Of a DNA stretch of 64,000 nucleotides, positions 26,514 to 34,519 are shown piece by piece (position 1 is the stretch's first letter; each line of letters begins with the position of its first letter). Source of the DNA: Empedobacter tilapiae (GTDB lineage Bacteria > Bacteroidota > Bacteroidia > Flavobacteriales > Weeksellaceae); NCBI RefSeq assembly GCF_004785645.1, contig NZ_SRPE01000001.1, forward strand, positions 62,001 to 126,000. Reading direction: 5' to 3'. The notes under the pieces are model-generated. The model ran no database searches. It was not told the DNA's origin and worked only from the letters and a program-made list of their open reading frames with translations. The position numbers and the translations under genes were made by a program.

Positions 26514-26918
26514 TTAGTTCAATAAATGATCTTTTGTCAATTTGTCAAAAACTTTGATTACACCTATTACTTGAATTTCTTCTTGTAAATATTCTTCAAA
26601 AGTAAAATAGTTGTAAGCTTCAATTTCGTTTGTTGGTATTATTTCTTCATTCAAATCGTACAAAAAACAATCTTGTTCCATCAAAAGATTCAGTTCTCCA
26701 TATGCTTCAGCTGTAATATGACAATAAAAATTGAGATCTTCTTTTACCAAATCTAAACTCAATTCTTCTTTTATCTCTCTTATCAAAGCTGATTTAGAAT
26801 TTTCACCTTCATCAATTTTCCCTCCAGGTAAATACCACGCCTTTTTATTTTTGCTAAATGTCAAAAGCAGTTTATTGTTTTTAATTACTAATAATCCTGC
26901 TGTTGGTAATTGAATCAT
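26514..26918 (-). CDS. Nudix hydrolase
   Basis: A 134-residue Nudix enzyme. The Nudix box is complete: GGKIDEGENSKSALIREI followed by KEELSL, which fits Gx5Ex7REUxEExGU except that the final glycine position is Ser. Family members hydrolyse nucleoside diphosphates linked to another group; the substrate here cannot be read from sequence. The open frame runs back to 26951 inside galE, but MIQLPTAGLLVI at 26918, two bases after the galE stop, is the natural start. Co-transcribed with galE. Confidence 0.88.
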   Translation of the reverse strand: MIQLPTAGLLVIKNNKLLLTFSKNKKAWYLPGGKIDEGENSKSALIREIKEELSLDLVKEDLNFYCHITAEAYGELNLLMEQDCFLYDLNEEIIPTNEIEAYNYFTFEEYLQEEIQVIGVIKVFDKLTKDHLLN

Positions 26919-26920
26919 TT

Positions 26921-27934
26921 TTATTTTTTTAAACTTTTCTGCCATTCCCAAGCTGTACGCATACTTTCTGCAAGTTTAGTTTCTGGCTTCCATCCTAATT
27001 CTTTTTCTACAAGTGAGTTATCCGCATAAGCTTCGATAATATCTCCTGCACGACGTTCTTTTATTTGATAATTTAGTTTCAAATCATTTGCTTCTTCAAA
27101 CGCATGAACAACTTCTAAAACAGTCGATCCAGTTCCTGTTCCAAGGTTAAAGAATTCTAGCTTCGCTTTATTTTTATTTTCGATCAAACGAGTTACAGCT
27201 TTTACATGCGCATCAGCCAAATCATTTACATCTATATAATCACGAATCGCCGTACCATCACGTGTTGGATAATCGTCTCCCCAAACCGATAACTCTTCTC
27301 TAATTCCAGCTGCAGTTTGTGTTACATAAGGAATCAAATTATTTGGAATTCCTTTTGGTAATTCTCCAATTTTAGCTGTTGGATGCGCACCTACTGGATT
27401 GAAATAACGTAAACAAATCACATTTTTGTCAAATGCAGTAGAGAAATCTTCTAAAATTTCCTCTCCCATTTGTTTCGTTTTTCCATAAGGAGATTCAGGT
27501 TTCTTTAAAGGAGTTTGTTCATCTATAGGCATCTTATCTGCTTGCCCATAAACCGTACAAGATGAACTAAAAATAATATTATCAGCGTCAAAATCTTTCA
27601 TTGCGTCTAAAAGATTAATTAATCCTAAAAGATTGTTACGATAATACATCAACGGTTTTTCAACAGATTCTCCAACCGCTTTATGCGCTGCGAAGTTAAT
27701 AATTCCATCTATTTTATTTGTTTTGAAAAATTCGTTTACTTTTTCTTGATTCTTTAAATCTATTTCAAAAAAGGCTGGTCTTACATTTGTAATTGATGTA
27801 ATTCTATCCAAAAAATCAATATCTGTATTTGATAAATCGTCAATTATTACTACTTCATAACCTGCATATTGTAAAGCAACAACAGTATGAGATCCTATAT
27901 AACCTAAGCCTCCAGTTACTAATATTTTACTCAT
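26921..27934 (-). CDS. galE: UDP-glucose 4-epimerase
   Basis: Interconverts UDP-glucose and UDP-galactose, supplying galactose for surface polysaccharide. The 337-residue short-chain dehydrogenase-like enzyme has the NAD-binding loop GGLGYIGS (8-15), the catalytic SSSCTVYG serine region (123-125) and YxxxK as Tyr150-Lys154. The GalE-specific RYFNPVGAHPTAKIGE follows. Length is typical. A Nudix gene follows after two bases. The nearby sugar aminotransferase and waaA suggest a lipopolysaccharide or capsule setting. Confidence 0.95.
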   Translation of the reverse strand: MSKILVTGGLGYIGSHTVVALQYAGYEVVIIDDLSNTDIDFLDRITSITNVRPAFFEIDLKNQEKVNEFFKTNKIDGIINFAAHKAVGESVEKPLMYYRNNLLGLINLLDAMKDFDADNIIFSSSCTVYGQADKMPIDEQTPLKKPESPYGKTKQMGEEILEDFSTAFDKNVICLRYFNPVGAHPTAKIGELPKGIPNNLIPYVTQTAAGIREELSVWGDDYPTRDGTAIRDYIDVNDLADAHVKAVTRLIENKNKAKLEFFNLGTGTGSTVLEVVHAFEEANDLKLNYQIKERRAGDIIEAYADNSLVEKELGWKPETKLAESMRTAWEWQKSLKK

Positions 27935-27980
27935 TTCGTATTTTAAAGTTTCTTTAGTTATTCAAATTTAGGAAAATAAA

Positions 27981-28010
27981 AAAAGCTTCTGAAACAAATC
28001 AGAAGCTTTT
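27981..28010 (-). terminator. Terminator of the sugar aminotransferase gene
   Basis: A 12-bp perfect stem (27981-27992 with 27999-28010) followed by a T-run on the minus strand, 18 nt after the aminotransferase stop codon. It separates that gene from galE. Confidence 0.85.
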
Positions 28011-28027
28011 AATTTTATCTTAATAAA

Positions 28028-29143
28028 TTATTTTGCAAAAAATTCTCGAACAGCAGATGTGATATAAGCTAATTGCTCTTCATCCAACTCTGTGTGCATT
28101 GGTAAAGAAATTACTTCTTCTACCAATTTATTTGTATTTGGAAAATCTGCATCATTATAATGTCCATTATCATATGCCTTTTGCTTACGCAATGGAACTG
28201 GATAATAAATCATAGCTGGAATTTCTTTTTCAGTCAAGAAAGCTTGTAATTCATTACGTTTTCCATTTGTTACACGTAATGTATATTGATGGAATACGTG
28301 AGTTGTATCTTCCTCTTTTACTGGCGTTAATAATGCGTCAATATCTTTAAAAGCTTCTGTATAATAAGTCGCTGCTTTATTACGAGCCGCATTATAATCA
28401 TTCAATAAAGGTAATTTACGACGTAAAACTGCTGCTTGAACAGAATCTAAACGAGAGTTCACACCTACTTCATCATGGTAATAACGTTTGTACATTCCAT
28501 GATTTACAATTCCACGTAAACGATGCGCCAAATCATCATCATTAGTAAAGATTGCTCCACCATCACCATAACAACCTAAATTTTTAGATGGAAAGAAAGA
28601 TGTACAACCAATATGACCAATTGTTCCAGCTTTTTGCCCTTTGTAATCGGCTCCAATTGCTTGTGCAGTATCTTCTACAACATACAAATTGTGTTCTTTT
28701 GCAATTGACATAATCTCGTCCATATTTGCACATTGACCAAATAAATGAACTGGAATAATCGCTTTAGTTTTTGGTGTAATTGCCGCTTTCAATTTCTCTG
28801 TATCAATTGTAAAAGTATCATAATCAACATCAACTAAAATTGAATTTAATTTCAATAAATCAATAACTTCTACTGTTGCAGCAAATGTAAAATCAGCCGT
28901 AATAACCTCGTCACCTGGCTCTAAACCTAATGCCATCAAAGCAATTTGCAACGCATCAGTTCCGTTTCCGCAAGGAATTACGTGTTTTACATTTAAATAA
29001 TATTGCAATTCAGTTTCGAACTGTTTTACTTCTGGTCCATTAATAAAAGCAGCCGAATCTAAAACATTCATAATTGCTGCATCAACGTCTCCTTTTATTT
29101 TTTGATATTGACTTTGTAAGTCAACCATTTGTATTTTTTTCAT
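28028..29143 (-). CDS. DegT/DnrJ/EryC1/StrS-family sugar aminotransferase
   Basis: A 371-residue PLP-dependent enzyme that aminates a keto-sugar nucleotide for surface glycan synthesis. The phosphate-binding CGNGTDALQIAL, VVEDTAQAIGADYKG and the PLP-lysine motif SFFPSKNLGCYGDGGA with Lys187 are all present. The SFFPSKNLGCYGDGGA form is close to WbpE-type enzymes that make 2,3-diamino sugars, but the exact substrate is inference. Transcribed alone, diverging from waaA with -7 boxes only 24 bp apart. Confidence 0.92.
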   Translation of the reverse strand: MKKIQMVDLQSQYQKIKGDVDAAIMNVLDSAAFINGPEVKQFETELQYYLNVKHVIPCGNGTDALQIALMALGLEPGDEVITADFTFAATVEVIDLLKLNSILVDVDYDTFTIDTEKLKAAITPKTKAIIPVHLFGQCANMDEIMSIAKEHNLYVVEDTAQAIGADYKGQKAGTIGHIGCTSFFPSKNLGCYGDGGAIFTNDDDLAHRLRGIVNHGMYKRYYHDEVGVNSRLDSVQAAVLRRKLPLLNDYNAARNKAATYYTEAFKDIDALLTPVKEEDTTHVFHQYTLRVTNGKRNELQAFLTEKEIPAMIYYPVPLRKQKAYDNGHYNDADFPNTNKLVEEVISLPMHTELDEEQLAYITSAVREFFAK

Positions 29144-29196
29144 AACTTAATGAATCTTTCAAAATCTACAACTTTAAAAAGTCGTTATTATTACAA

Positions 29197-29204
29197 CAAA
29201 TGTA
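29197..29204 (-). promoter_or_regulatory. -7 box TACATTTG of the aminotransferase gene (minus strand)
   Basis: Exact TAnnTTTG on the minus strand, predicting a start near 29193 and a ~50-nt leader. Confidence 0.5.
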
Positions 29205-29228
29205 CAAAAAAAGCTCATTCTAAATTTT

Positions 29229-29236
29229 TAACTTTG
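29229..29236 (+). promoter_or_regulatory. waaA -7 box TAACTTTG
   Basis: Exact TAnnTTTG seven bases upstream of the GTG start at 29244, predicting a leader of only about 4 nt. Confidence 0.5.
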
Positions 29237-29243
29237 CAACATT

Positions 29244-30494
29244 GTGCAAGGATTTTATAACACATCAATTAAGGCGTACGGAATGGCGTTAAAATTGGCT
29301 TCGAATTTCAACGAAAAAGCAAAACTTTGGGTAGATGGCAGGAAAAATTGGGAAGAAAAAATAGCTTCTAAAATTTCTGAAACAGATAAAGTTTTGTGGA
29401 TACATTGTTCATCTTTAGGCGAATTCGAGCAAGGTCGACCTGTCATTGAAGCGTTAAAAGAAAAATATCCAACACATAAAATTGCTGTTTCGTTTTTTTC
29501 ACCTTCTGGTTATGAAATCAGAAAGAATTATCAAGGTGCAGATGTTATTTTTTATTTGCCTTTGGATACAAAATCGAATGCAGAAAAGTTGATAAAAGTG
29601 CTTCATCCAGAGATTTTGGTTTTGGTAAAATACGAATATTGGTTCAATTTGATTACAGAATTACATCAACAAAAGATTCCAATAATTGTAGTTTCATCTA
29701 TTTTTAGAGAAAGTCAAAACTTTTTTAAGAAAAATGGAAATAATTGGTTTGCAAAAAAATTGAGTTTAATTAATCACTTTTTTATTCAAAACCAAAAATC
29801 TAAAAATTTATTAGATTCGATTCAAATTACTCAAAATACAATTGCTGGTGACACGCGTTTTGACCGTGTAAAACAAATTGTTCATCAAGATAATCAGTTG
29901 GATTTTATGAATAGTTTTAAACAAAATTCAAAATTAATTGTGGTTGGAAGTTCTTGGCCAAAAGATGAAGAATTATTTATTAATTTAATCAACCAAAAAT
30001 TAACTGATGATTGGAAAATTGTTTTTGCACCACATAATTTGAATGATGCTGAAATCAGTTCTTTTCTGAGTAAAATCAATCAAAAAGCAGTTAAATTTTC
30101 TGATTTAGAAAAAACATCACAACAAGATTTAATTGATTCGAAAATTTTTATTCTGAATACAATTGGTATTTTATCAAAAGTCTATTCTTATGCAGATATT
30201 ACGTATATTGGAGGAGGTTTTGGTGCTGGAATTCATAATACGTTAGAAGCCGTAACATTTGGAACCCCTGTTATTTTTGGTCCTAAATACAAGAAATTTC
30301 AGGAAGCAGTTGATTTAATTGAAATTGGCGGAGGATTTTCTATCACTAATCAAAATGAATTTGATACAATTATGAATCGTTTGATGAATGATGAAAATTA
30401 TCGAAAAGAAAGTGGAAAAAAAGCAGGAGATTTCGTTCAAAATTCGCCAAATGCAACTAAAATTATTTTACAATATTTAGAGAATATGTTGTAA
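29244..30494 (+). CDS. waaA: 3-deoxy-D-manno-octulosonic acid (Kdo) transferase
   Basis: Transfers Kdo from CMP-Kdo to lipid A precursor at the inner membrane, starting the lipopolysaccharide core. The 416-residue GT-B enzyme shows WIHCSSLGEFEQGRPVIEAL with the family's conserved glutamate, KYEYWFNLITEL, AGDTRFDRV, VVGSSWPKDEE and the donor-binding GGGFGAGIHNTLEA. The start is a GTG: upstream in frame lies a stop (TAA at 29229), and no earlier ATG exists. Length fits the family. Transcribed alone. Confidence 0.95.
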   Translation: MQGFYNTSIKAYGMALKLASNFNEKAKLWVDGRKNWEEKIASKISETDKVLWIHCSSLGEFEQGRPVIEALKEKYPTHKIAVSFFSPSGYEIRKNYQGADVIFYLPLDTKSNAEKLIKVLHPEILVLVKYEYWFNLITELHQQKIPIIVVSSIFRESQNFFKKNGNNWFAKKLSLINHFFIQNQKSKNLLDSIQITQNTIAGDTRFDRVKQIVHQDNQLDFMNSFKQNSKLIVVGSSWPKDEELFINLINQKLTDDWKIVFAPHNLNDAEISSFLSKINQKAVKFSDLEKTSQQDLIDSKIFILNTIGILSKVYSYADITYIGGGFGAGIHNTLEAVTFGTPVIFGPKYKKFQEAVDLIEIGGGFSITNQNEFDTIMNRLMNDENYRKESGKKAGDFVQNSPNATKIILQYLENML

Positions 30495-30603
30495 ATCTTT
30501 AAATTTTATCACTTTTCAACAAAAAAGGCATAGATATTGTGAGTCAAAAAAGCATTATTGATTTTTTTGATAATGAATCAATTATAATATATGAATAAAA
30601 CTT

Positions 30604-30611
30604 TACTTTTG
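30604..30611 (+). promoter_or_regulatory. -7 box TACTTTTG upstream of the barrel gene at 30651
   Basis: Exact TAnnTTTG match; predicted start near 30615, giving a ~36-nt leader. Confidence 0.5.
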
Positions 30612-30650
30612 AATTTTATATAAATAACTCAAACTTAAGTAATAAAAAAA

Positions 30651-31268
30651 ATGAAAAAACTAATCTTAGGGATAGCACTTTTCGGTGGATTAAGTGCAGC
30701 AAACGCGCAAATTGATTTAGGAATAAAAGGAGGTCTTAACTTCCCTACTTTATCAGGAGACTCAAGACAATTGTATGAGAATCAAACAAAATTTAGAACA
30801 GATTTCTATGTTGGTGGTTATGCAAACTACAAAATAACGGATCAAATTAGTTTTCAACCAGAACTTTTGTATTCTAAACAAGGTGCTGGATTAAAAACAA
30901 ATGATAATTCAAAAGCTAAATTAATTACGCATAATATTAATATTCCTTTAATGGGACGTTACGAAATTATGGACGGTTTAAATGTTGAATTTGGTCCACA
31001 ATTAGGTTTCTTAGTTTCTGCTAAAGAAAAATATGAATTAGGTAAAGAAAATACGAAGATAAAAGCTACTGACAATTTCAAAACATTTGACTTCGGCTTA
31101 AATTTTGGTGCAGCATATAAAATCACTGATGAATTAGAAATTAATGCTCGTTTTACAAAAGGATTATCAAATATTAATGATTATTATCCGCAAGCAATAA
31201 ATGATAATTACAAAATTACTAACACATATTTTAGTGTTGGTGTCGCATATAAATTAACAGAAATGTAA
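30651..31268 (+). CDS. Outer-membrane beta-barrel protein, PorT-like family
   Basis: A 205-residue barrel with signal peptide (MKKLILGIALFGGLSAANAQ) and the family pattern: LGIKGGLNFPTLSGD, YVGGYANYKITDQISFQPEL, NINIPLMGRYEI, VEFGPQLGFLVSAKE. It is closely related to the protein at 33581; both contain SFQPELLYSKQGA-like strings. It lies just upstream of the BlaI/M56 regulatory pair, and a terminator separates them. Function unknown; barrels of this family are often abundant surface proteins. Confidence 0.87.
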   Translation: MKKLILGIALFGGLSAANAQIDLGIKGGLNFPTLSGDSRQLYENQTKFRTDFYVGGYANYKITDQISFQPELLYSKQGAGLKTNDNSKAKLITHNINIPLMGRYEIMDGLNVEFGPQLGFLVSAKEKYELGKENTKIKATDNFKTFDFGLNFGAAYKITDELEINARFTKGLSNINDYYPQAINDNYKITNTYFSVGVAYKLTEM

Positions 31269-31290
31269 TTTATTTCAAATAAAAATATAC

Positions 31291-31311
31291 AAAGGAGCTA
31301 AAAGCTCCTTT
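31291..31311 (+). terminator. Terminator of the barrel gene at 30651
   Basis: A 9-bp perfect stem (31291-31299 with 31303-31311) with an AAA loop and a long T-run. Confidence 0.85.
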
Positions 31312-31335
31312 TTTTTGTGGTTAATTGTAAAACAA

Positions 31336-31366
31336 TTTTGTCTTGTCAAATTAAATTCTATATTTG
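31336..31366 (+). promoter_or_regulatory. Promoter of the BlaI/M56 operon (TTTTG ... TATATTTG)
   Basis: TTTTG at 31336-31340 and TATATTTG at 31359-31366 are separated by 18 nt, a good Bacteroidota promoter. Transcription should begin near 31370, so the operator at 31379-31388 lies just inside the transcribed region. Confidence 0.7.
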
Positions 31367-31378
31367 TAGTAATTAAAT

Positions 31379-31388
31379 TACAATTGTA
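31379..31388 (+). promoter_or_regulatory. BlaI/MecI-type operator palindrome
   Basis: TACAATTGTA is a perfect 10-bp palindrome fitting the TACAnnTGTA consensus of BlaI/MecI/CopY repressors. It lies three bases before the repressor's ATG. A further TTGTA at 31364-31368 forms a second, wider dyad (TTGTA-N10-TACAA) with its left half. This fits autorepression. Confidence 0.65.
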
Positions 31389-31391
31389 GAT

Positions 31392-31769
31392 ATGAAAGTT
31401 AAATTATCAAGAAGAGAAGAAGAGGTTATGGAAGTTATTTGGAGCGGAAAACAAGTTTTTGCGAAAGATATTATTGATTCTTATGACGATCCGAAACCTG
31501 CAAATACTACAATTTCCACCTTATTAAAAAGGATGCATGACAAAGGATATATTGATTACGAGCAAATGGGAAACTCGCGTCGATACTATGCTTTAGTAAA
31601 AAAGGATGATTATTTTTCGAAAGAAGTAAAAGGAATTATTTCAAACTTCTTTAATAATTCGGCAACACAATTTGCTTCATTTTTTGCAAAATCGAACAAT
31701 ATGTCAGTCGAAGAATTAGAAAAATTACGTGATATAATTGACAACGAAATAGATCGCAAAAAGAAATAG
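31392..31769 (+). CDS. BlaI/MecI/CopY-family transcriptional repressor
   Basis: A 125-residue winged-helix repressor. The N-terminal half (LSRREEEVMEVIWSG...TTISTLLKRMHDKGYIDYEQMGNSRRYYAL) is the DNA-binding domain; the C-terminal half dimerises. The family is released from DNA by proteolytic cleavage triggered by the partner M56 sensor. Here that partner follows after only three bases, and a matching operator lies at the start codon. No beta-lactamase gene is nearby, so the pair probably regulates something else, as is usual in Bacteroidota. Confidence 0.94.
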   Translation: MKVKLSRREEEVMEVIWSGKQVFAKDIIDSYDDPKPANTTISTLLKRMHDKGYIDYEQMGNSRRYYALVKKDDYFSKEVKGIISNFFNNSATQFASFFAKSNNMSVEELEKLRDIIDNEIDRKKK

Positions 31770-31772
31770 CCT

Positions 31773-33521
31773 ATGGTTGCTTTTTTTATAAAATTTATTC
31801 TTTGTTCCGGATTTTTATATTCGTTTTATAAACTTTTTTTGGAACGCGAAAGCATGTATAAAATCAATCGTTTTTATCTGTTGTTTTCGTTGATATTTTC
31901 GTTGATGGCACCTTTGTACAAAATCGATTTGCCTATAACAGCGACTGAAGCGAATATTTCACCTGAACTCTTAGCTTTTTTAATGCAAAATCCTGAATTA
32001 TTGCAACAAGAAAAAGGAGTTAATTTTGGTGATATTTTGAATGTTATTTACATTTTGGTTGGTGTAATTTTTCTTGTAAGATTTATCTACAATTTGTACG
32101 AATTGATGTTCAAAATAAAGACAGAAGAAAAAATAAAAGATCAAAATATTACTTATATTCTTGATTTAGATTCGAATCAACCGTATAGTTTTTGGAAATA
32201 TATTTTTATTCCTGAAAAACAACTTAAAAATTTACATCAAAATTTAATTGACCACGAAAAAGCACATTGTATTCAGAAACATAGTTTGGATATTTTGTTA
32301 ATTGAAATTTTTCAAATTCTTTTTTGGTTCAATCCGTTTGTTTATTTCTATAAAAAATCAATCAAACTAAATCATGAGTTTTTGGCTGATGAGTATGTAT
32401 TGAAAAAGAACTCAGATTTAAAAACTTACCAATATCAAATTTTAGATTGTATTGCAACGCAAAATCCATCAATGATGGCAAGTAATTTCAATTTTATTCT
32501 AACTAAAAAACGCCTACTTATGATGACGAAAAATACATCAAAACGAAAAGTAAAAATTCTTTCTTTTGCTTCATTGCCTTTTATATTGAGTGCTTTTGTT
32601 CTTTTTAGTCAAAAATCGTTTGCGCAAGAAGTAGAGAAAAAAGCTCAAAAAGTAGAACAAGCCTTGGAAAAACCTGTTCAATCTCAAGCTGAAACTCTTC
32701 TAAACCATGCTAATAAATTAAGTGATTCTCTTCTTAAAACAGCAAAAATTGAAGATGTAAAAAAAGCTGATCAATTAGAAAAAATTTTGACAAAAGATGA
32801 ATTAAAAAATATTCTAAAAAGTAATCCGCAAAACAAAATTATCTTAAATGATGCTGGAGACATTATCCTAAATGATTCAATCAAAATAAAAGATATTGTC
32901 TTGAGAAAAGACTTAGTTCCTACAATTCTATATGGAACAGATAGAAAAGTTTTGCAAAAAATTGATCCAAAAGAGATTGACAAAATGTTTGTTAAAAAGA
33001 ATGAAGGTTTAATTGAAATTATCAAAAAAGATTCAAGTGTCATTAAAATTTTTAATTTAGAAAAGAATATTCCTAATATTGATAAAAAAAATATAGGAAA
33101 AACAACTCCTACAAAAATGCTAATGATAACGAATAACATAACATTTAAAGATGGTTTGTCTATTTATACAGATAAAAATGAAGTTGAGCATAAAATCCAA
33201 AATTCTGAAATTGATAAAATTTATATCACAAAAAATAAAAATGGAATAACCGAAAGTAAAGAGTTCGATATGTCTAAATTTCCAAAAACAATTACGAGTC
33301 TAAAGATAAATAAGAAAAATGATAACGATGATGACGTAAATATCACTGTTCTTCCTAAAAATGGATATTCTTATAATTATACCTTTACAAAATCTAATCA
33401 GCCTTTATCAAAACAATTAGATCTACGAATGAAAGAATTAAAATTACAAGAAGAAAATACAAAAAAACAAATAAAGGAAATCGAGAGATTACAAAAAGAA
33501 GAACGTAAAAATAATAAATAG
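31773..33521 (+). CDS. BlaR1-like M56 family metallopeptidase sensor
   Basis: A 582-residue membrane protein with about four helices (near 1-20, 30-50, 85-110 and 262-282) and a cytoplasmic M56 zinc-protease loop: HEKAH at 161-165 and HEFLADEYV at 201-209. The last ~300 residues lie outside the cell membrane, are Lys/Asn/Ile-rich and repetitive in style (IVLRKDLVP, NNITFKDGL). They end in a charged coiled-coil-like tail (RMKELKLQEENTKKQIKEIE). There is no penicillin-binding sensor domain as in BlaR1, so the signal is unknown. It should cleave the BlaI-type repressor encoded just upstream. Confidence 0.92.
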   Translation: MVAFFIKFILCSGFLYSFYKLFLERESMYKINRFYLLFSLIFSLMAPLYKIDLPITATEANISPELLAFLMQNPELLQQEKGVNFGDILNVIYILVGVIFLVRFIYNLYELMFKIKTEEKIKDQNITYILDLDSNQPYSFWKYIFIPEKQLKNLHQNLIDHEKAHCIQKHSLDILLIEIFQILFWFNPFVYFYKKSIKLNHEFLADEYVLKKNSDLKTYQYQILDCIATQNPSMMASNFNFILTKKRLLMMTKNTSKRKVKILSFASLPFILSAFVLFSQKSFAQEVEKKAQKVEQALEKPVQSQAETLLNHANKLSDSLLKTAKIEDVKKADQLEKILTKDELKNILKSNPQNKIILNDAGDIILNDSIKIKDIVLRKDLVPTILYGTDRKVLQKIDPKEIDKMFVKKNEGLIEIIKKDSSVIKIFNLEKNIPNIDKKNIGKTTPTKMLMITNNITFKDGLSIYTDKNEVEHKIQNSEIDKIYITKNKNGITESKEFDMSKFPKTITSLKINKKNDNDDDVNITVLPKNGYSYNYTFTKSNQPLSKQLDLRMKELKLQEENTKKQIKEIERLQKEERKNNK

Positions 33522-33580
33522 AATTAGTATCTTTTTTATGTTATTGTTATATTTTTACAGAACTTTAAAATTTTACTTAT

Positions 33581-34195
33581 ATGAAAAAATATTTATGTTT
33601 TATTCCATTATTAGCATTAGCTATTAATTCAAACGCTCAAACTAAATTTGGAGCTAAAGCAGGTCTTAATATTTCAAATTTATCTGGAAACAGTCAAAAT
33701 GCTGATGCAAAGGTTGGTTTTCACGTTGGAGGTTATGCTAATATCAAATTTGCAGATAAGTTTGCTTTTCAACCAGAATTATTATATTCTACACAAGGAG
33801 CTAAAGAATCTGGGGAAATTTATGTTAATGAACAAATTGGTGATGTAAATGCTGATGTAAAGTATAAACTAGATTATATTAACGTTCCTTTAATGTTTAA
33901 ATTTTATCCTACACAAGGTTTCAATATTGAAGCTGGTCCACAAGTAGGCTTTTTAGTAAGTTCTAAATTAAATGTAAAAACTACTGCTCTAGGACAAAAA
34001 ATTGATCAAGATGTAGATATGAAAGATTACTTAAAATCTATAGATTTCGGATTAAACATTGGATTAGGATATGAGTTTTCAAATGGTCTTAATGCAGGAG
34101 CTCGTTACAATTTTGGGCTTTCAAATATCTCAGATGAAAATGGAGGTAAAATTAAAAACTCAGTATTTTCAATTGGTTTAGGATATTCTTTCTAA
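33581..34195 (+). CDS. Outer-membrane beta-barrel protein, PorT-like family
   Basis: A 204-residue barrel with signal peptide (MKKYLCFIPLLALAINSNAQ), a paralogue of the protein at 30651. Family strings include FGAKAGLNISNLSGNS, HVGGYANIKFADKFAFQPEL, YINVPLMFKFYP, IEAGPQVGFLVSSK and the terminal FSIGLGYSF. It follows the M56 gene by 59 nt on the same strand with no hairpin between, so read-through from the regulatory operon is possible. A strong terminator follows. Confidence 0.87.
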   Translation: MKKYLCFIPLLALAINSNAQTKFGAKAGLNISNLSGNSQNADAKVGFHVGGYANIKFADKFAFQPELLYSTQGAKESGEIYVNEQIGDVNADVKYKLDYINVPLMFKFYPTQGFNIEAGPQVGFLVSSKLNVKTTALGQKIDQDVDMKDYLKSIDFGLNIGLGYEFSNGLNAGARYNFGLSNISDENGGKIKNSVFSIGLGYSF

Positions 34196-34215
34196 TTAAT
34201 ATCATAAAAATATAT

Positions 34216-34248
34216 AAAAAAGGAAACTTACATGAAGTTTCCTTTTTT
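34216..34248 (+). terminator. Terminator of the barrel gene at 33581
   Basis: A 14-bp perfect stem (34216-34229 with 34235-34248) with a 5-nt loop and a T-run. Confidence 0.88.
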
Positions 34249-34487
34249 TAAATACAATAAAAAAATGTATTAATAAAATAATTATATCTAATTAAAATCA
34301 TAAACAAATTGAAAATATAAAATTTTAATTGACTTTAAATTACGATATTTTTAAAAAAATCACTTTTTTCACATTTTTTAAAAATATTAATGTTAATATA
34401 ATATTGATAATTTGAAACTTATCTGTTTTATAAACGAATATATATAACTATCTGATTTTAATCATTTTACAAACGATTCATTCGCTA
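34249..34487. other. AT-rich intergenic region without a recognisable feature
   Basis: This is the longest non-coding stretch of the window together with the flanking terminator and promoter (34196-34519). It is very AT-rich with A and T tracts. I see no open frame, RNA structure or repeat here beyond these tracts. Confidence 0.5.
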
Positions 34488-34495
34488 TACATTTG
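34488..34495 (+). promoter_or_regulatory. -7 box TACATTTG of the barrel gene at 34520
   Basis: Exact TAnnTTTG; predicted start near 34499. It covers the TTG codons of the longest frame and supports the ATG at 34520 as translation start. Confidence 0.55.
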
Positions 34496-34519
34496 TTGAA
34501 CAATTTAAATCATATAAAT

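Noticed and set aside
32771-33139. 122-codon open frame on the minus strand inside the M56 gene
   Set aside because: It is antisense to the Lys/Asn-rich part of a real gene; its hydrophobic look comes from the complement of AAA and AAT codons.
34493-34519. TTG starts of the barrel gene at 34520
   Set aside because: They overlap the -7 box and would place extra polar residues before a normal signal peptide.
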